From Rachycentron canadum (Eukaryota; Chordata; Actinopteri; Carangiformes; Rachycentridae): 64,000 nucleotides of DNA. The notes beneath the pieces are model-generated. The model saw only the letters and a list, made by a program, of their open reading frames with translations, was not told the origin of the DNA and searched no databases. The first letter of the stretch is position 1; each line of letters opens with the position of its first letter. Position numbers and translations under genes: made by a program. This document shows, in pieces, positions 34,785 through 47,030 of the stretch. The DNA lies in the NCBI GenBank assembly GCA_038496675.1, contig CM076660.1:11138019-11202018 (forward strand), read 5' to 3'.

Positions 34785-37700
34785 GCACTGTTGCACAGTT
34801 CAGGTTTCAGTTTTTTTAAACATGCCCAAAACTTTAACTTTAACCAGTGAACACATAATAAATAAACAGTTGCCATCTCACTAATGTATGAATTTAATAT
34901 TGTCAAATTTTTATATCGTCTCACATATCTTCTGTGGATGATATTTTCACATCATTTGTTTCTGTGCTCTCTGGATTCATGGAAAAACACACATAAAAAT
35001 CATCAAATCTCAGCAGCACAGATCATCATTGTTCGTAGCTTCCTGCTGGGTGCGGGTAGATCAGTATCAACTTGACACTTCTTGAACATGCTGCTGAGTA
35101 TGCAAACAAAACCCCTGCTGACATACTAACTCTAACCCACTTAACAGCTATTAGTCTGAACACCATTCACTGTTAAAAATGCCCTCAAGGTGAACTGGAT
35201 TCCTAAATCCCTCCGTTTCAGCTGTGTGTGTGTGTATACATGCAGAACATGTACATGAGCGTTTGATGTAAATGAGTGTACGTGCAAGTGTGTCCACATT
35301 CTTGTTTGTATAGTGTTGAGGGTGTTTGCTGTCATAGGATTGATGCTGTAAATTAACAGCGAGTCCTTGAGCCAGAGTCGCCCACAGGGAGCAACTCTCT
35401 CTCTCCTCTTTCCATAGCTGGAGGCAGGCAGCTGTACAAACACACTCACTGCTCAACTGCCACCTCACACAGAAGGTAGAGGTACAGTGCTACAGTTATT
35501 TACAAGCAGCAGGGGTCCTGTGTAGGCCTTAATGTAGGGAAAAGCATGAAATAACAAAACTTTTCTGTACTGACAAAAGTTTGTGCACAGAAGAGTCTGA
35601 GAGAAAATTAAACAAAACATTGAGTTTTTTGTTTGTTTTTTTTTAAACATACTTACATACGCTGTTGATTGTTTTTTGCTAAAATTGTATTGTCATAGTC
35701 TGTCTCTCACAGTTGACAGTATGTTCTACCTCTAAAATTTGTGTGCTTTTAATGTACAGTAGGTCAGACAGTTCAAACCGCTCTTCATTTCCAAACCTGT
35801 TTTAATACTGTCAGTTACTCTGTCAAGTCTTTGGCCATTTCATCCCCTAGTAATTTGGAAGCAAACTTTAGTTCTTCTAATGACAACCAGTCGTGTCTGT
35901 TTTCATGTGCAGACAGTTCCTCCCATAATGACAGTTGCATTTAATGATCCTCTGTATTAATTGGCATGTTCTCCAAGTGTAATGAGAGTCTTAATTAGTG
36001 CTTTATTAAAGGAAGGTGCACTGAAAAGGTCAGCCAGTCAAGCCTGTACAGTATTTGTTAAAGCTTCTAGGGAGACAGCCTGTGAACAACAGTCTGTAGT
36101 AACAGGGTGACACGGTCAGCTAATTAAGAAAATACTGCTCACAGTTAGTTTGTCTTTAACACAGATTCCAGAGGAACGTGGCAACTCTTTGCCTTGAAAC
36201 GCCTTCATAGGTATAGTAATGCCAAACAAAACTAGAGCTAAAGACACTAAAGATATTTTGCACTTTACTACTTTACTACCCTTTGTACGCACATATCCAA
36301 TATTTTAATACAGCTGAATTCTCACAGTGAAGCTGTTCTCATTTACGTGTATTTATATATTTTACAACCATGACATTGTCATTTAGCCTAGTGACAAAGG
36401 CACTAAGTTGGCACTAACTTATTCTTGCTAAATCATTTTTAAAAGAGCATTGACCAATGGGGAAACTCCATCACTCAGTCTGAATGCTAGTGTAAGCTCA
36501 TGCAGCATCCAGCTGACCAACTGTGAGTCTTATTACTCAAAATCACCCTGTCAGTTATAGACATTCACTCTTCTAGGACTGGCCTTGCTGTTGTTTTCTC
36601 ACCAAAGCGTTGTCAAGTTCCCCAGGTTTTCAAAGATACTACATATGCAATGCTGAATTTTGGAGAAATGTGTATAAGCTGATGCAAAAGGCATGCAGAA
36701 TATTTACCTTTGTGAATGGTGCCACTATGAGACTATGGATGGCTACGTTGGGCTTTGTAAATATAATATAGTTTCAATGTATCAAACAAGATAATAATTT
36801 GTTTCTAATACCTACATACAGAGTGGAATAAGATGATATCAATAGTTTTAAAAACACTTGGGGAAAAGGGGGAAACTGGATTTAGATAAGAATCTGATTC
36901 TTTACATTATAGACTTCTCCTTACCCCATACGTTAGACACGAAAAGGTAAGATTTAGACAAATCAGTGTCTAAAAGAAAAAAAAATTCAAGTAGTTCTTT
37001 CAATAGTAATGTAGATCCCCACTGGGCACGCGAATCAAAGGTTTTTAAAATGAATAAATAAAATACAGCAGCCAAAATCATCAATATTCCTCGGCTGTCA
37101 AGCTTTGTCTCTCTACGAGAATCAGTGCTGCACATTTTCAGGAAGAGCATGTGATGGATATTGGTGCTGATATCAGCTGGGTTGTGAAGTCATTAAATCC
37201 ACGATTTCATCAGGATTTCTACTCAAATAGGTAGAAATAAAAAAAGTAGGTCTAGATTTTTATGAGGAATGTCTGAAGTCAAAGTGTCAGAGTTTAAGTT
37301 TGTGCTTTTGATACCGTCCTCATGAGCCAGGGTCCAGCAGCTACCTCTTAAAATATCTGGAAATGCTGAATGTGGGTTTGTGTTTCTGGTTGTTGTAGTT
37401 GTTGATTGTTTGGAGACAAAATACACCAATTGGATAGAGGCGCTGTTGTACTTAACATACCAGATATTCAAAGATGACCTTTTTATGTTTGCTTAAAGCT
37501 GTGTTTAAATGCCTATAGGAAGGAAGGAATGAATGAATGAATAGGTATATGAAGTCAACAAGGGTTTCTGGCCTTTTAAGAAACATGTCAAACTTCTCTT
37601 GAATGACTCTTACGAGCGAATGCAGGAATAAAACAGTTTCTACCTCACTCTTAGTTACAGTGAAGTATAGGAGTAAGAGTTAGGAGCAGCTCACATGATT

Positions 37701-40227
37701 AATCACATGTATGCTATAAGAACTAAGACTCAGACACATAGATTTATCTAATATCCACCCTGTTGTTCAGTCTTGACAAAACATTTCAAATTTCCTAATG
37801 ATTCTGATTGTTTTAAAGTTGATTATATTTGTGTGAAATCTTCTTATGGCGATGAACTTGTGAAATTAACAGCAATCTAAATATGTATAATACAGGTATG
37901 TGAATGAAACGATAGGATTTAGAATAGGAAAAACATTTTACGAAACATCAGCAGCTGCAACTGATAGACTAAAGTTTCTCTGAATCATACATATTGCCTC
38001 AGATATTCAAAACATTTAATTTATATATTATGTATATATTTTTATATTGAAGTAATTCTAAAACATCTCTTATTTTACAAAAGTACAAAGAGTAGAACAA
38101 AGATATCTGTGAAGTAGATCATTTTAGTTGACAAAAGTCTAAAATAACACTTTTAGTAGTTTGAGATAGGGCCACGTCTTTCTCATGGAATAAAGGAGAA
38201 GATTATTAAAATGTGATTATTTTATTCCACAGCGGACACACGGTACCAACGGTCGGCATGGGCATTGATAAAACATTATTAATGAATCCCTGCCAGAACA
38301 GAGCAGACGCAGTCCTGAAAAGGCCATATGAGTATTTGTTGCAATGACTCACTTCATACCAAACAACATATCGAGCTGGCTACATGCTGTGTTCAACCTT
38401 TTACCTTCTGACACCAAGTAAGTTAGAGCTGCTGCAGTGGGCTCAGTGGGAAATCTGACATTTGTGCAAGTAGGTAATAAAAATGGGTCTAAACTGTCGA
38501 CATTGTTGACATTGACCTACTTCATTTTTTAACATAGTGATGTATCTATATTGCCGCGTCACAGAGGCCAGTTATATGATTATTGGATGACTTTTAGTAC
38601 TGGTTTTCTCAATCAGAGTTTTAAAAATCAGTTGACAACATCAGAGAGAGACAGGTAAGACATCAAGTTTCACCTATAAAAGGAACAAATAAAACACTAA
38701 ACCCCAGGAGTGCAGGCTAGTCGTTAGAAAGAATTGGACTCAAAGGGTTCACTCACCCGAGTTACTTAAAAACATTTTCTCACATTAGGCCTTTTTCGTG
38801 GTTTCCATGTTTAAAAAGGCACAAAGGTTCAGTGTAATGTAAGACCTGCCCATGTGTGCGGGGTCAGATGTGCCAGATGTCTAGACCAAAGCACACAGAC
38901 TGTGCAAAAGTGGATTGGTCACTCGTGTTGTTTGGCCCAACACAACAAAGGAACTCTTCTTCTTGTTGTCAGAGGTCAACAGTGTTTTTAAATGTTTTGT
39001 GTGTAAAGCTCAAAACATTTGTAACAACATTAAAAAGATACAGTAACAATATCTTTGTCCAAGAACTACATTCACATTATCTATGTGATCTATAGCAGAG
39101 ATCCCTAACCTTATCCTTATACTGTGTTTAACATCATAGTTTTGTGAAAGTTTGGGCTGACATGGGAGGGGAGTCTGCATCATTGCTTGCACCAGAACAC
39201 AACAAGACAGGAGGTCTCCTGTTAGTCTGTTTGTGGTTTCACATGGGTTCATGTGCTTGTTCACCAATCTTGTAAGTTGTGGTTTAGACGTGATGTCTCT
39301 ATCCCTCCTTCCAAAACACAAATAAGCCTCAACATGAAGTCAGAACGGTGACAGCAAGAGAGACAGACAGAGAACACAAGAGTGTGGTGGTCAGACTTAA
39401 CACAACATAAACTGAAACTGGTCCATACCAAATAAAAGTTTAAAAAACAGAAACTCTCAGCAACGCTCAGGTTTCTGCCTCACAATGATTTCATGTGCTG
39501 CTGAGAGCTGAAAGGTGATAATGACGGACTGGTTTACCTCACACTGATGACCTACTTTAGCTCAAAATCAGCGTATTGTTTTTGGGGGTGTGACAGTGGA
39601 GCAATGAGGAAAAATGCACCACAGACAAGTCTAAGTTCAAGGTAATTTCCACATAAATAGGTTCTTATAACCTTTAAGTTTAAAAAAATATTATTCCAAT
39701 TTCTTTTCTCACTCATAAACCACATAAGGGAATGTTTCAAGGCTCAGTACCAGTCGAACACTTTTCTATTTCTTTAGTAGGAAGTATTTCCAATTAAAGG
39801 TTTTCACAGCAAGATAACATGTGGATATCTGGAGAAGCTTAACAGACTGTTTGCAACTTTTGAAGTTGCATAAAACAGTTGAGCCATGAAAGAGAGAGGC
39901 AGCAAGTGAGAGAGGGAAGGTTGGCTGTGAAAACATCCGACAGACGTCATCCATCAGTTTTTTGTCATGATGCTCATAAACATCACAGTGAAGAGAGTCA
40001 CCATGAACCCTCCTGCTGAATGTTGAACTCCTCTGAAAACTAGAAGCACCAACCTGCTTACACAGACTGCAAAACACACATACACACACACATTATTTTA
40101 CAAATGTGCACTTACTTGACAACACATAGCCACAAGGGCTCATACACACAAAATCACACCATGCCTGGAGGGACTCAGCGGGAGGCTGCCTCTTAGTATG
40201 ACCTGTAATGGATAGTACTAAGAGAGA

Positions 40228-40228
<1 letters not shown>

Positions 40229-40271
<43 letters not shown>
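40229..40271. repeat. (AC)21 microsatellite
   Basis: Preceded by AGAGAGAG; about 270 nt before the exon E acceptor. Confidence 0.98.
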
Positions 40272-40272
<1 letters not shown>

Positions 40273-40538
40273 CCCAAGTTACCAAAATGTCAGCATAAAT
40301 GGGGGAACCGTGTTTGTTGTGACTTTGCTTGTCTCTCTGCTTTACTGCACTTGTATTGGAACCTTGATGAAAAGGAAATGAACAGAAAATAAATAGTTGT
40401 GACAAAATGTCTGAGAAATATGAAAAAAGTGTGTGTGTATGTCTGTTTCCTCCTATTTCCCTCTTTTCCTTTCCCACATTCCCTCTTTTATTTTGTCTCT
40501 GTCATTAACCATCTTTCCTCTCTCTCGTCTCCTTCTAG

Positions 40539-41033
40539 TGCTCCATGCCCTCCTGTATTGTGGCCTTCCATGTGACGTGCGCCTTCGACCATGGCCTGGA
40601 GATGAGGACCATCCTGGCCGAGAACGACGAGGTGCGCTTTAAGTCTTTCTGCCTGGAGCACAGCAGCACCGCCAGCAACAGTAGTGCAACCACCAACAAC
40701 ACCTCCAGTTCCACCAGCGTGAGTAATGGCAACCACGGCACCATATCCACCACCAACGGAACACACGGCACATCCAGACCTGACTGGACCGCCGCCGGCG
40801 TCGGTTCTGAGCCCTGGCCAGACCAGCACCAACCAAATGGCAGCACTGACCCGGAGCAGAAGCCGGTATCATACCCGGTGTCAGTGTCAGCGTCAGAGCG
40901 AGCTGAGCGGGACCAGCTGGAGAGAGAGAAAGTGAGCCAGAGAAAACAGAAGCTCCAGGAGCTGGAAGATGAGTTTTACCGACTGGTGGACCCAAGAGAG
41001 GTTGCTGAAAACCTGGGACTGCCTGTCTCCCAG
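40539..41033 (+). CDS. jade2: jade2 coding exon E (PHD2 end, Ser/Thr/Asn linker, post-PZP helix)
   Basis: 165 codons, phase 0 at both ends; acceptor TCTCCTTCTAG, donor CAG|GTATGT. It opens CSMPSCIVAFHVTCAFDHGLE, supplying the final zinc ligands of PHD2, then MRTILAENDEVRFKSFC and an EH motif that closes the PZP module. Next come about 85 low-complexity residues rich in Ser, Thr, Asn and Gly (about 40681-40920), clearly longer than the roughly 25-residue linker I recall in human JADE2. The exon ends in a charged helix starting ERAERDQLEREKVSQRKQKL, with LQELEDEFYRLVDP following, matching the post-PZP region of JADE proteins. A GTGAGT consensus sits in frame inside the exon at 40719. Confidence 0.96.
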
Positions 41034-42225
41034 GTATGTCAAGCCATTTAACTGAGACACTATGAGTTATGATAAGACATGATACTTTACACTAATCACT
41101 GTAATAGGTAAACCCTCAGGTATGCTATGCTGCTCCAGACAGTGATTCCAGTATAAATAAAGCATAAGTATAAAGCGTGCACACACAGGGTCGACAGGTT
41201 GAGTGAGTGAAAAACACTTGCTGATGAGAGAGAGGTCAGAATAACAGCACTTGTTCCTTCTGCCTGGCAACAAATATCCTGTTCAGTACAACAGAAACAT
41301 CCAGCTGGGCAACCCAGAGCTCACGGTTTATTGACCACTGAAGTATATAGAAAGTTCAGTCTCACCACAAAGAACTAAAAGCTGAACATCTGGAGACTGG
41401 AGAACTTTGCCTGATCTGAAAACACTCAGTTTTGTTTTTGTGTGTGTGTTTACAGTATGAATATGGATGGATATACGTGCATCTGTTTTTAGCAATAAAA
41501 TACCAACTTTGAGCTCCACCACTAAGTAGTGATCATTTTTTGACACATTTCCCCAAAGAAAAACATCCTGGAGTTCTTGATAATATCACATGATCTTTTC
41601 CCAGTTGTGCGTGAATTGTAGAAATTTACAAGACAGACACAAATTTACATTGTTTCTGAGCACTTCCATCCATATTGGTGTAGAACATATAATAGCTATA
41701 TAATACTATGCCTACAAGCCTGCCAGTATTTTTTTTAAACATCGGTATTTCAGTTCAAAATATTTTAGTTGAGATAAACAGTTTATCTTCCACAAGTGAC
41801 TAAATTTCAGATGAGGTATTGATGAGTTGGATTTCGAGTGATGAGTTGGATTTAGAGTGCAGGCTTCAGTGTATCAAACAAAGTGCTCCCATTTCACAGG
41901 TAAACTGTCTGATGAGTAACAGCTTTGTTTAGAACATGCTGCCAACTGCTCTCTGCTTTTGTCTCTGCTAACATGGTTGCTGCTCCGGGCAAGAGCTTTT
42001 TTTTTTTTTTTTTTCCTAAAAAGGGAGAAAAACCTGTCAGAATACTTTAGTGGATTAATTACTGATATTTCAACTATTTTATTTTTTTTTATTTATTTAT
42101 TGTAAAAGAACAGCATGTGCAAAGTATAATCCACGGTGGATTAAATGATAATACAATGTTGATGCTGTAATCATCAAAGATTTTATATTTGCTAACTGGG
42201 AAATTAAACTTGTTTTTTCTTCAAG
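41034..42225 (+). other. jade2 intron E-F (1192 bp, phase 0)
   Basis: GTATGT...TTCAAG boundaries, the shortest intron of the set. It contains a 19-bp direct tandem duplication (41820-41857) and a T18 run (41997-42014). Nothing else was recognised. Confidence 0.88.
41820..41857. repeat. 19-bp direct tandem duplication
   Basis: TGATGAGTTGGATTTCGAG is followed at once by TGATGAGTTGGATTTAGAG, differing at one position. Confidence 0.95.
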
Positions 42226-42390
42226 GTGGACTTTCTGTATCAGTTCTGGAAGTTGAAGAGGAAGGCCAACTTTAATCGACCTCTGGTGACCTTAAAGCGG
42301 GATGAGGTGGACAACCTGGCCCAGCAGGAGCAGGACGTCCTCTACAGACGCCTCAAACTCTTCACACACCTCCGACAAGACTTGGAGAGG
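42226..42390 (+). CDS. jade2: jade2 coding exon F (post-PZP conserved helical region)
   Basis: 55 codons, phase 0 at both ends; acceptor TTTTTTCTTCAAG, donor GAGAGG|GTGAGT. The protein starts VDFLYQFWKLKRKANFNRPL and ends in an EVDNLAQQEQDVLYRRLKLF block followed by THLRQDLER. This is the highly conserved segment C-terminal to the PZP module in JADE/BRPF-type scaffolds, involved in assembling the HBO1-ING4/5-MEAF6 complex. 'NLAQQEQDVLYRR' is the JADE2 spelling (JADE1: NLAKREQDVLFRR, from memory). In known JADE proteins the next exon starts with a V-R-N-L-x-Y-M-V-T-R-R block. I found nothing like it between here and 64000, so this is the last coding exon in the window. A TG microsatellite starts 14 nt past the exon end. 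Confidence 0.96.
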
Positions 42391-42400
42391 GTGAGTAAAA

Positions 42401-42403
<3 letters not shown>

Positions 42404-42451
<48 letters not shown>
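42404..42451. repeat. (GT)24 microsatellite next to the exon F donor
   Basis: Starts 14 nt after the last base of exon F. UG repeats in pre-mRNA are bound by CELF proteins and TDP-43. Confidence 0.98.
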
Positions 42452-42454
<3 letters not shown>

Positions 42455-42841
42455 GTGCCAGAGAAACTTGTTGCTTTATGCCCTGCAATATTCAGACTGG
42501 AGGTATTTTTTTGTGTATATGTCTGTGTGTAAATGTGCATTTGTGCGTGCGGGTCTACACATGCTCAGCCTGATCCAGCAAAATACTGCTGATATTTAAG
42601 GGGTACTTTACATTTTTCAGAATGTTAATTAAAGAGATCATTGACGGTATCATTTAAATTAGATTTTTGTTTTCATGAATACTAATATTAAATGAATTAA
42701 TAGCCCAGAGGATGAAGTCATAATGAAATGGCTGGATAATATAATGAATGATTGAATGATAGCCCAATGTTGAGAATTACAGTGAAAATCCACCCACACA
42801 GAATTCATTTGTATTTCTTCTGATCTGTGTTCATTGTTTTA

Positions 42842-42845
<4 letters not shown>

Positions 42846-42872
<27 letters not shown>
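42846..42872. repeat. (AT)13 microsatellite
   Basis: Perfect AT alternation, a possible cruciform or melting site. Confidence 0.97.
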
Positions 42873-42875
<3 letters not shown>

Positions 42876-42979
42876 AAAGCCAGTCAACACAGGGCATTCA
42901 GTAGACCTTAAGGAATTTTTATCAGCATATTATTTGTTGTCTCTCTGGTTTTGGGACACACATCAAATTCAGGTGACCC

Positions 42980-44090
42980 AGAGCACAAAGGTGTCTCTTA
43001 GGAGACCGACAGCACAAAGGTGTCTCTTGGGATGTCAAAAAGTAACTTCTCCATTAGAATAATGTGGGAAGTGAAGTGGATCAAAGATATAGTTGGGACT
43101 CTGGGTATGTTTTGGGAGAGTCTTGAGCCCGCTGCTGAGCACGATTGTGTTGGAGTTCTCCAAAAAAATGGTGATGTTTTTGCAACTGCATGTCATGGAG
43201 GGGATGGCTTTGATTTGGAGCCTGTGGTTGGGTCCCACAGATACTGCTGCCAAGGGCCTCATTAGTACTGTTGAGGGACTTCAACCCTGGGGTCCTTGAA
43301 AGGAACAGCCTGTCTGATGAAAACCTAAGTTGTGCCTTAATATTGGTTTAAGCGTGGCATCTTTGTCAGTATTATCCATCACAGGTCAAAGCAAGAGCCA
43401 GACTCCCTCTGAGTCCCTCCAGGCATGGTGTGATTTTGTATGTGAGCAAGGTACTGGAGCCAAAGAGCAATGATTGAGTGTCTAGTTGTATCTTCAGATC
43501 TTAAGATGTGTGTCTCGGACACTGACAAGAGCAGCAGAGCTGTCAGCTGGTCATCACCTTTGGTGAATTGGATCAAGTGGTGGGGGTGGCTGCCAGACAG
43601 ACTTGGTAAATCCATATGTACAGTACAGTGAAGTGTTGAGACCCCTGTCTCCTGCTTCCAGATGAGTTTTTCTTGCATTTCAGGGGTGATTGGAGGCATG
43701 AAACCTAAGTGGGTTATGTTCAAAGGCTCCATTGTGAAACAGCTTCTCAGACTAGTGGCCAGCATTGTGGTCACCTGTGCCTGATGTGGGGGCAACCCTA
43801 GAACCAGCTGGTAGACATTAGTGGTGAAGGAAGCTTTCAAGCTGAAGACGGGTCTCCCCTGTCAGCTTTCTGGTTTGGTTAGCCCAGGAAACTCTGGAAA
43901 CAGCAGATTTGCAGGCCAAAGCGACAGACGCTTTTGAGGTTGTGGAGAGAAAAGTTCAGGGACCTCACATATAGACCTTGGAGAGGGAACACATTGAGAA
44001 ATTCCCAAATCTGACTGACATTCTCCTTGTGGCCAAATTATAGAGAGAAAGCCTTAGTCATCTTTCTGGGGAAGTTCACCAAAGTGACAG
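42980..44090 (+). mobile_element. Decayed non-LTR retrotransposon fragment (endonuclease region)
   Basis: Read on the + strand, frames with stops and shifts retain landmarks of a fish LINE APE-type endonuclease. GAGGGACTTCAACCCTGGGG (43273 region) corresponds to the 'GDFNAHVG' motif. GAGCTGTCAGCTGGTCATCA (43537 region) corresponds to 'AELSTDHHL'. GGGGTGGCTGCCAGACAGAC (about 43580) and AAGCTTTCAAGCTGAAGACG (about 43830) follow in the expected order. The frame is broken (TGA after the HHLW stretch), so it is inactive. It may begin within the short tandem block at 42982-43032. The family call is from memory of fish LINE consensus sequences. Confidence 0.7.
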
Positions 44091-44465
44091 AGTGCAACTG
44101 GTGAACAATATCCAAGATGCTCTAGATTACATTGGGCTGTCTTTGACATGATTCTTCATCGTTGCTTGGTATGTTTCACCCTTCACTAGTTAATGTACCA
44201 TAACTCTTTCACTGCATGGTACAACCTTCACCTAATAACTGGAGAAATGCAATGCCACTTTACACAACATTATTAAAAAGTTAGATGGGGAAAAAAAATG
44301 AAAAAATTTTGATGCAATTTGCAGTGTGTTTCTTTGAGTTGTAATCAGAGAGAAAACCTTTGTCATCTTAGTCACCCACATTAGGTTTTTTTCAAATGCT
44401 AAATCTTCGCCCAGTGTCTTAGTCTAAACCTGAACTGTAGTAGCACAGTTCTGAGGTCGGTCAAA

Positions 44466-44882
44466 ATGGTGATGTATTCCCCCACTGCTTTCAGTATCAT
44501 AGCTTGCACTTGGCAGCTGAATGCTAACCACTATGTAAATTTCCTCGCTCGGTTTCTCGGATTGGTTCTGCCCATGCCCATAACCTCACTCCAGGCTCAT
44601 GTTCGCAGTGCTCTGATAGTTGATTGGCATTCACCGCAGCAGTGCTCTCAAAACCTCTTTCTGACCCTGCAATCTACACTACAGAATCTGAATGACAGCC
44701 CACAGCTAAAGCATCTACTGCAACCTGAGTTTAGGGGGATACAGTTGACTCTGCTTTGCCAAGGACAGGCAGATAGACTGCTGCATTGCTTTTTATGTTT
44801 GGACAAATGTTTTATATCATTACCACAATCTAAAAAAACATGGTATCATATATATATATATCAGTATTTGCCTGCTCTCTGA
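44466..44882 (+). other. Unassigned 138-codon open frame
   Basis: A continuous frame from ATG just downstream of the LINE fragment. It has no motif I recognise. It includes the stretch LQSTLQNLNDSPQLKHLLQP and ends in a low-complexity AT-rich run. No splice context ties it to jade2. It may be a gene or element relic, or chance. Confidence 0.25.
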
Positions 44883-46390
44883 TACTAAATCTACCAAAAA
44901 GAATCCGTGTTGAAAAAGTTTCTGCCACAAACCCTCTAACAACCAGTTTAAATGTGTTTTCTTTCAGCAGACTGTAAAATAAACCAAATAATCCGGTGTC
45001 CTAAATGCTTTTTTCCTTCATTTCTTTGGCATGTGATTTGATACAGTGCAGTTGGCTTGAATTGGTTTGGTTCAGCTTGGTTGATTTAATTTGGCTCACA
45101 GTAGGACAACTTTCTAGCAATTAGGTGGTTGTATATCAACCAAATAACCCACTATCCTGTTACAAACTAAAAGCAAAAAGACAATACAAACATAGGAAAT
45201 GGTTGGTGGACAACTTTTAATTGGACATCTCAGCTGGTAAGACCAATCAAGTGGACTTAAAGAGTTTTTATTAGACCAATGGTTTAGTGTGTTTTGCCCT
45301 GATTCCCACAGGGTTAATTTGGCTTTTTAGAACAATTTCTCACCTCTTTACCTGAAATTATGGAATAAAAAAATAATTTCCCACAAAGCAGGTAGTCACT
45401 CCTTAACTGGAGGGTTTTAACAAGTGACTGAATCAATTCATAATCTACAATGTAAGCTTAATGTATCATCACATCTCTCTGTGTGTGTTTGTGTTGTGCT
45501 TTTTAAGTATGTTGCTTTGTTTTGGGGGGCAGACAAAATAATGGAAAGAACTAACTAAGTACTGCATATTATGCTGTGAGTTGTGCAGATCACTTTCAAT
45601 GTATGGTATTTTCTGCGATGGAAACATTGCCCTGCAGAAGTGTCTGTTTCCTATAGACTTGTGTAACTGTAACCAAACCACAGTGGTCTCCAGTGGTCAG
45701 GGTTTATTGATTGTTGCAGGCCCTGCTAACCTCTCGACCAGTCAGTGCATCTGTAGACTCCATAACTCTTCTCCCTCCAGACCGCCCATTATTGATGTGT
45801 GTGTTGTAGAAGTGGACCATACCACTTCTTCCAGTCTCTAAGGTTTACTCAGTTTATCTAATCAATAAAAGGTAAAACAATTGAAGACATAGGGAAGAAA
45901 ATCAGAGTGTAAATATCTTATTGTTGTTCTGTCAATATGTAAAGCATGATAAAATCATACATTTTTATATTGATCTGATTGTTAATTTACTTATTCATCC
46001 ATCAACATTTCTATCCCATTACCCACATTATCAGTCCTGAGCACTTTAGTGTCTGTTTATGTGATATTCATGTGCAAACACCACACAGTTGGTCAGCATC
46101 TCCAGAGATGGTTATTGCTCAATATAAAAAGTGTATTGTGCTAAATGACACTGATAATAATACACCATATCCAACACTGCCAACATGCACATAAACTGTA
46201 GGATGTTCAAGTTTCAATTAATGATATAACATCTCTCCAATGCATTGTGTTCCTATGTGCTTGTAGAGACGGTGGTTTGATTGTGTTATCAGTTGTATCA
46301 TTCCTTCCAGCTACTTGTTTTTTTGCCATATGATTGTTACTTAAAGTTGTGTGTTTGATCCAATGTATTTGTTGATTATGTGAAAATGAA

Positions 46391-47030
46391 ATGAATCCAA
46401 CAAAGCATCTGAGCTCGATTGAGCCACATGTTTACGTGAGAGATGGGAAAGCTTCATTAATCAAGTGTGACGCTTGCAGTTGTAATGTCATTTGTGAAAG
46501 TGTTGCTCAATATGGAAATTATTTACAGCTCTTCTCAGTGCTGAAAGAAAGTGGTGAAGACACGTTGAAGGTGTCAAAATGTTGTCCGTTTGCACGTTGC
46601 TTTCTGAAGCTGCGGTGAACAGCGCTTTCTCAGCCACAAAATATCTCACACACCAGCTGGATTGTGTCCAAAAGTGGTGGAATTGCACATTGATAATTGT
46701 TTTGAGGCATTTTCAGAGCAGCATTTATTAGCCTGAAAAGCATTGCTGCAGTTGCAGATGAAAACATGGCGACATTTGTTACTAATGGCTCCACGTGAGA
46801 ATGTGTCATCACTGTGTGACGACGCTTTTGCCACGTTAGGAGGCAGTATGAACTCGGGGGATGACAACAAGTTGTTGAGTCTCCGGCTGCTTGAAATCGA
46901 ACAGCATTCCTCTTTAACATCGCTCGAAGGTCTGACAGAGAAAGGAGGATTGATTATGTTTGCTGCTGGCAGGTCTCCCATGAGGAGGATTGATCATCAA
47001 TTGGTCACGTATCGGCTGAGCGAGTGTTGA
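46391..47030 (+). other. Unassigned block with overlapping open frames, possible element or pseudogene relic
   Basis: Two consecutive + frames (46391-46618 and 46743-47030), Cys- and Leu-rich with KCDACSCNVICESVAQYGNY in the first, and opposing minus frames of similar length over the same DNA. Composition is less AT-rich than the flanks. The strand and family are not determined. Confidence 0.25.

Larger units (their letters stand above)
34724..40538 (+). other. jade2 intron D-E (5815 bp, phase 0)
   Basis: GTACGT...TTCTAG boundaries. It begins with a CA microsatellite (34736-34782), ends with another (40229-40271) and a CT-rich acceptor region (about 40438-40538). The interior is AT-rich, with a small GAAT/GGAA tetranucleotide patch near 37518-37545, and shows no coding or repeat family I can name. 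Confidence 0.87.

Noticed and set aside
34541..34924. 127-codon minus-strand open frame with Cys-Val repeats
   Set aside because: It is driven by the CA microsatellite and runs antisense to exon D.
40488..40995. Minus-strand open frames opposite exon E
   Set aside because: They lie opposite a well-supported jade2 exon and are explained by its GC-rich codons.
43379..43840. 153-codon open frame on the minus strand
   Set aside because: It is antisense to the decayed LINE endonuclease landmarks, which read in order on the + strand; the open frame is a shadow.
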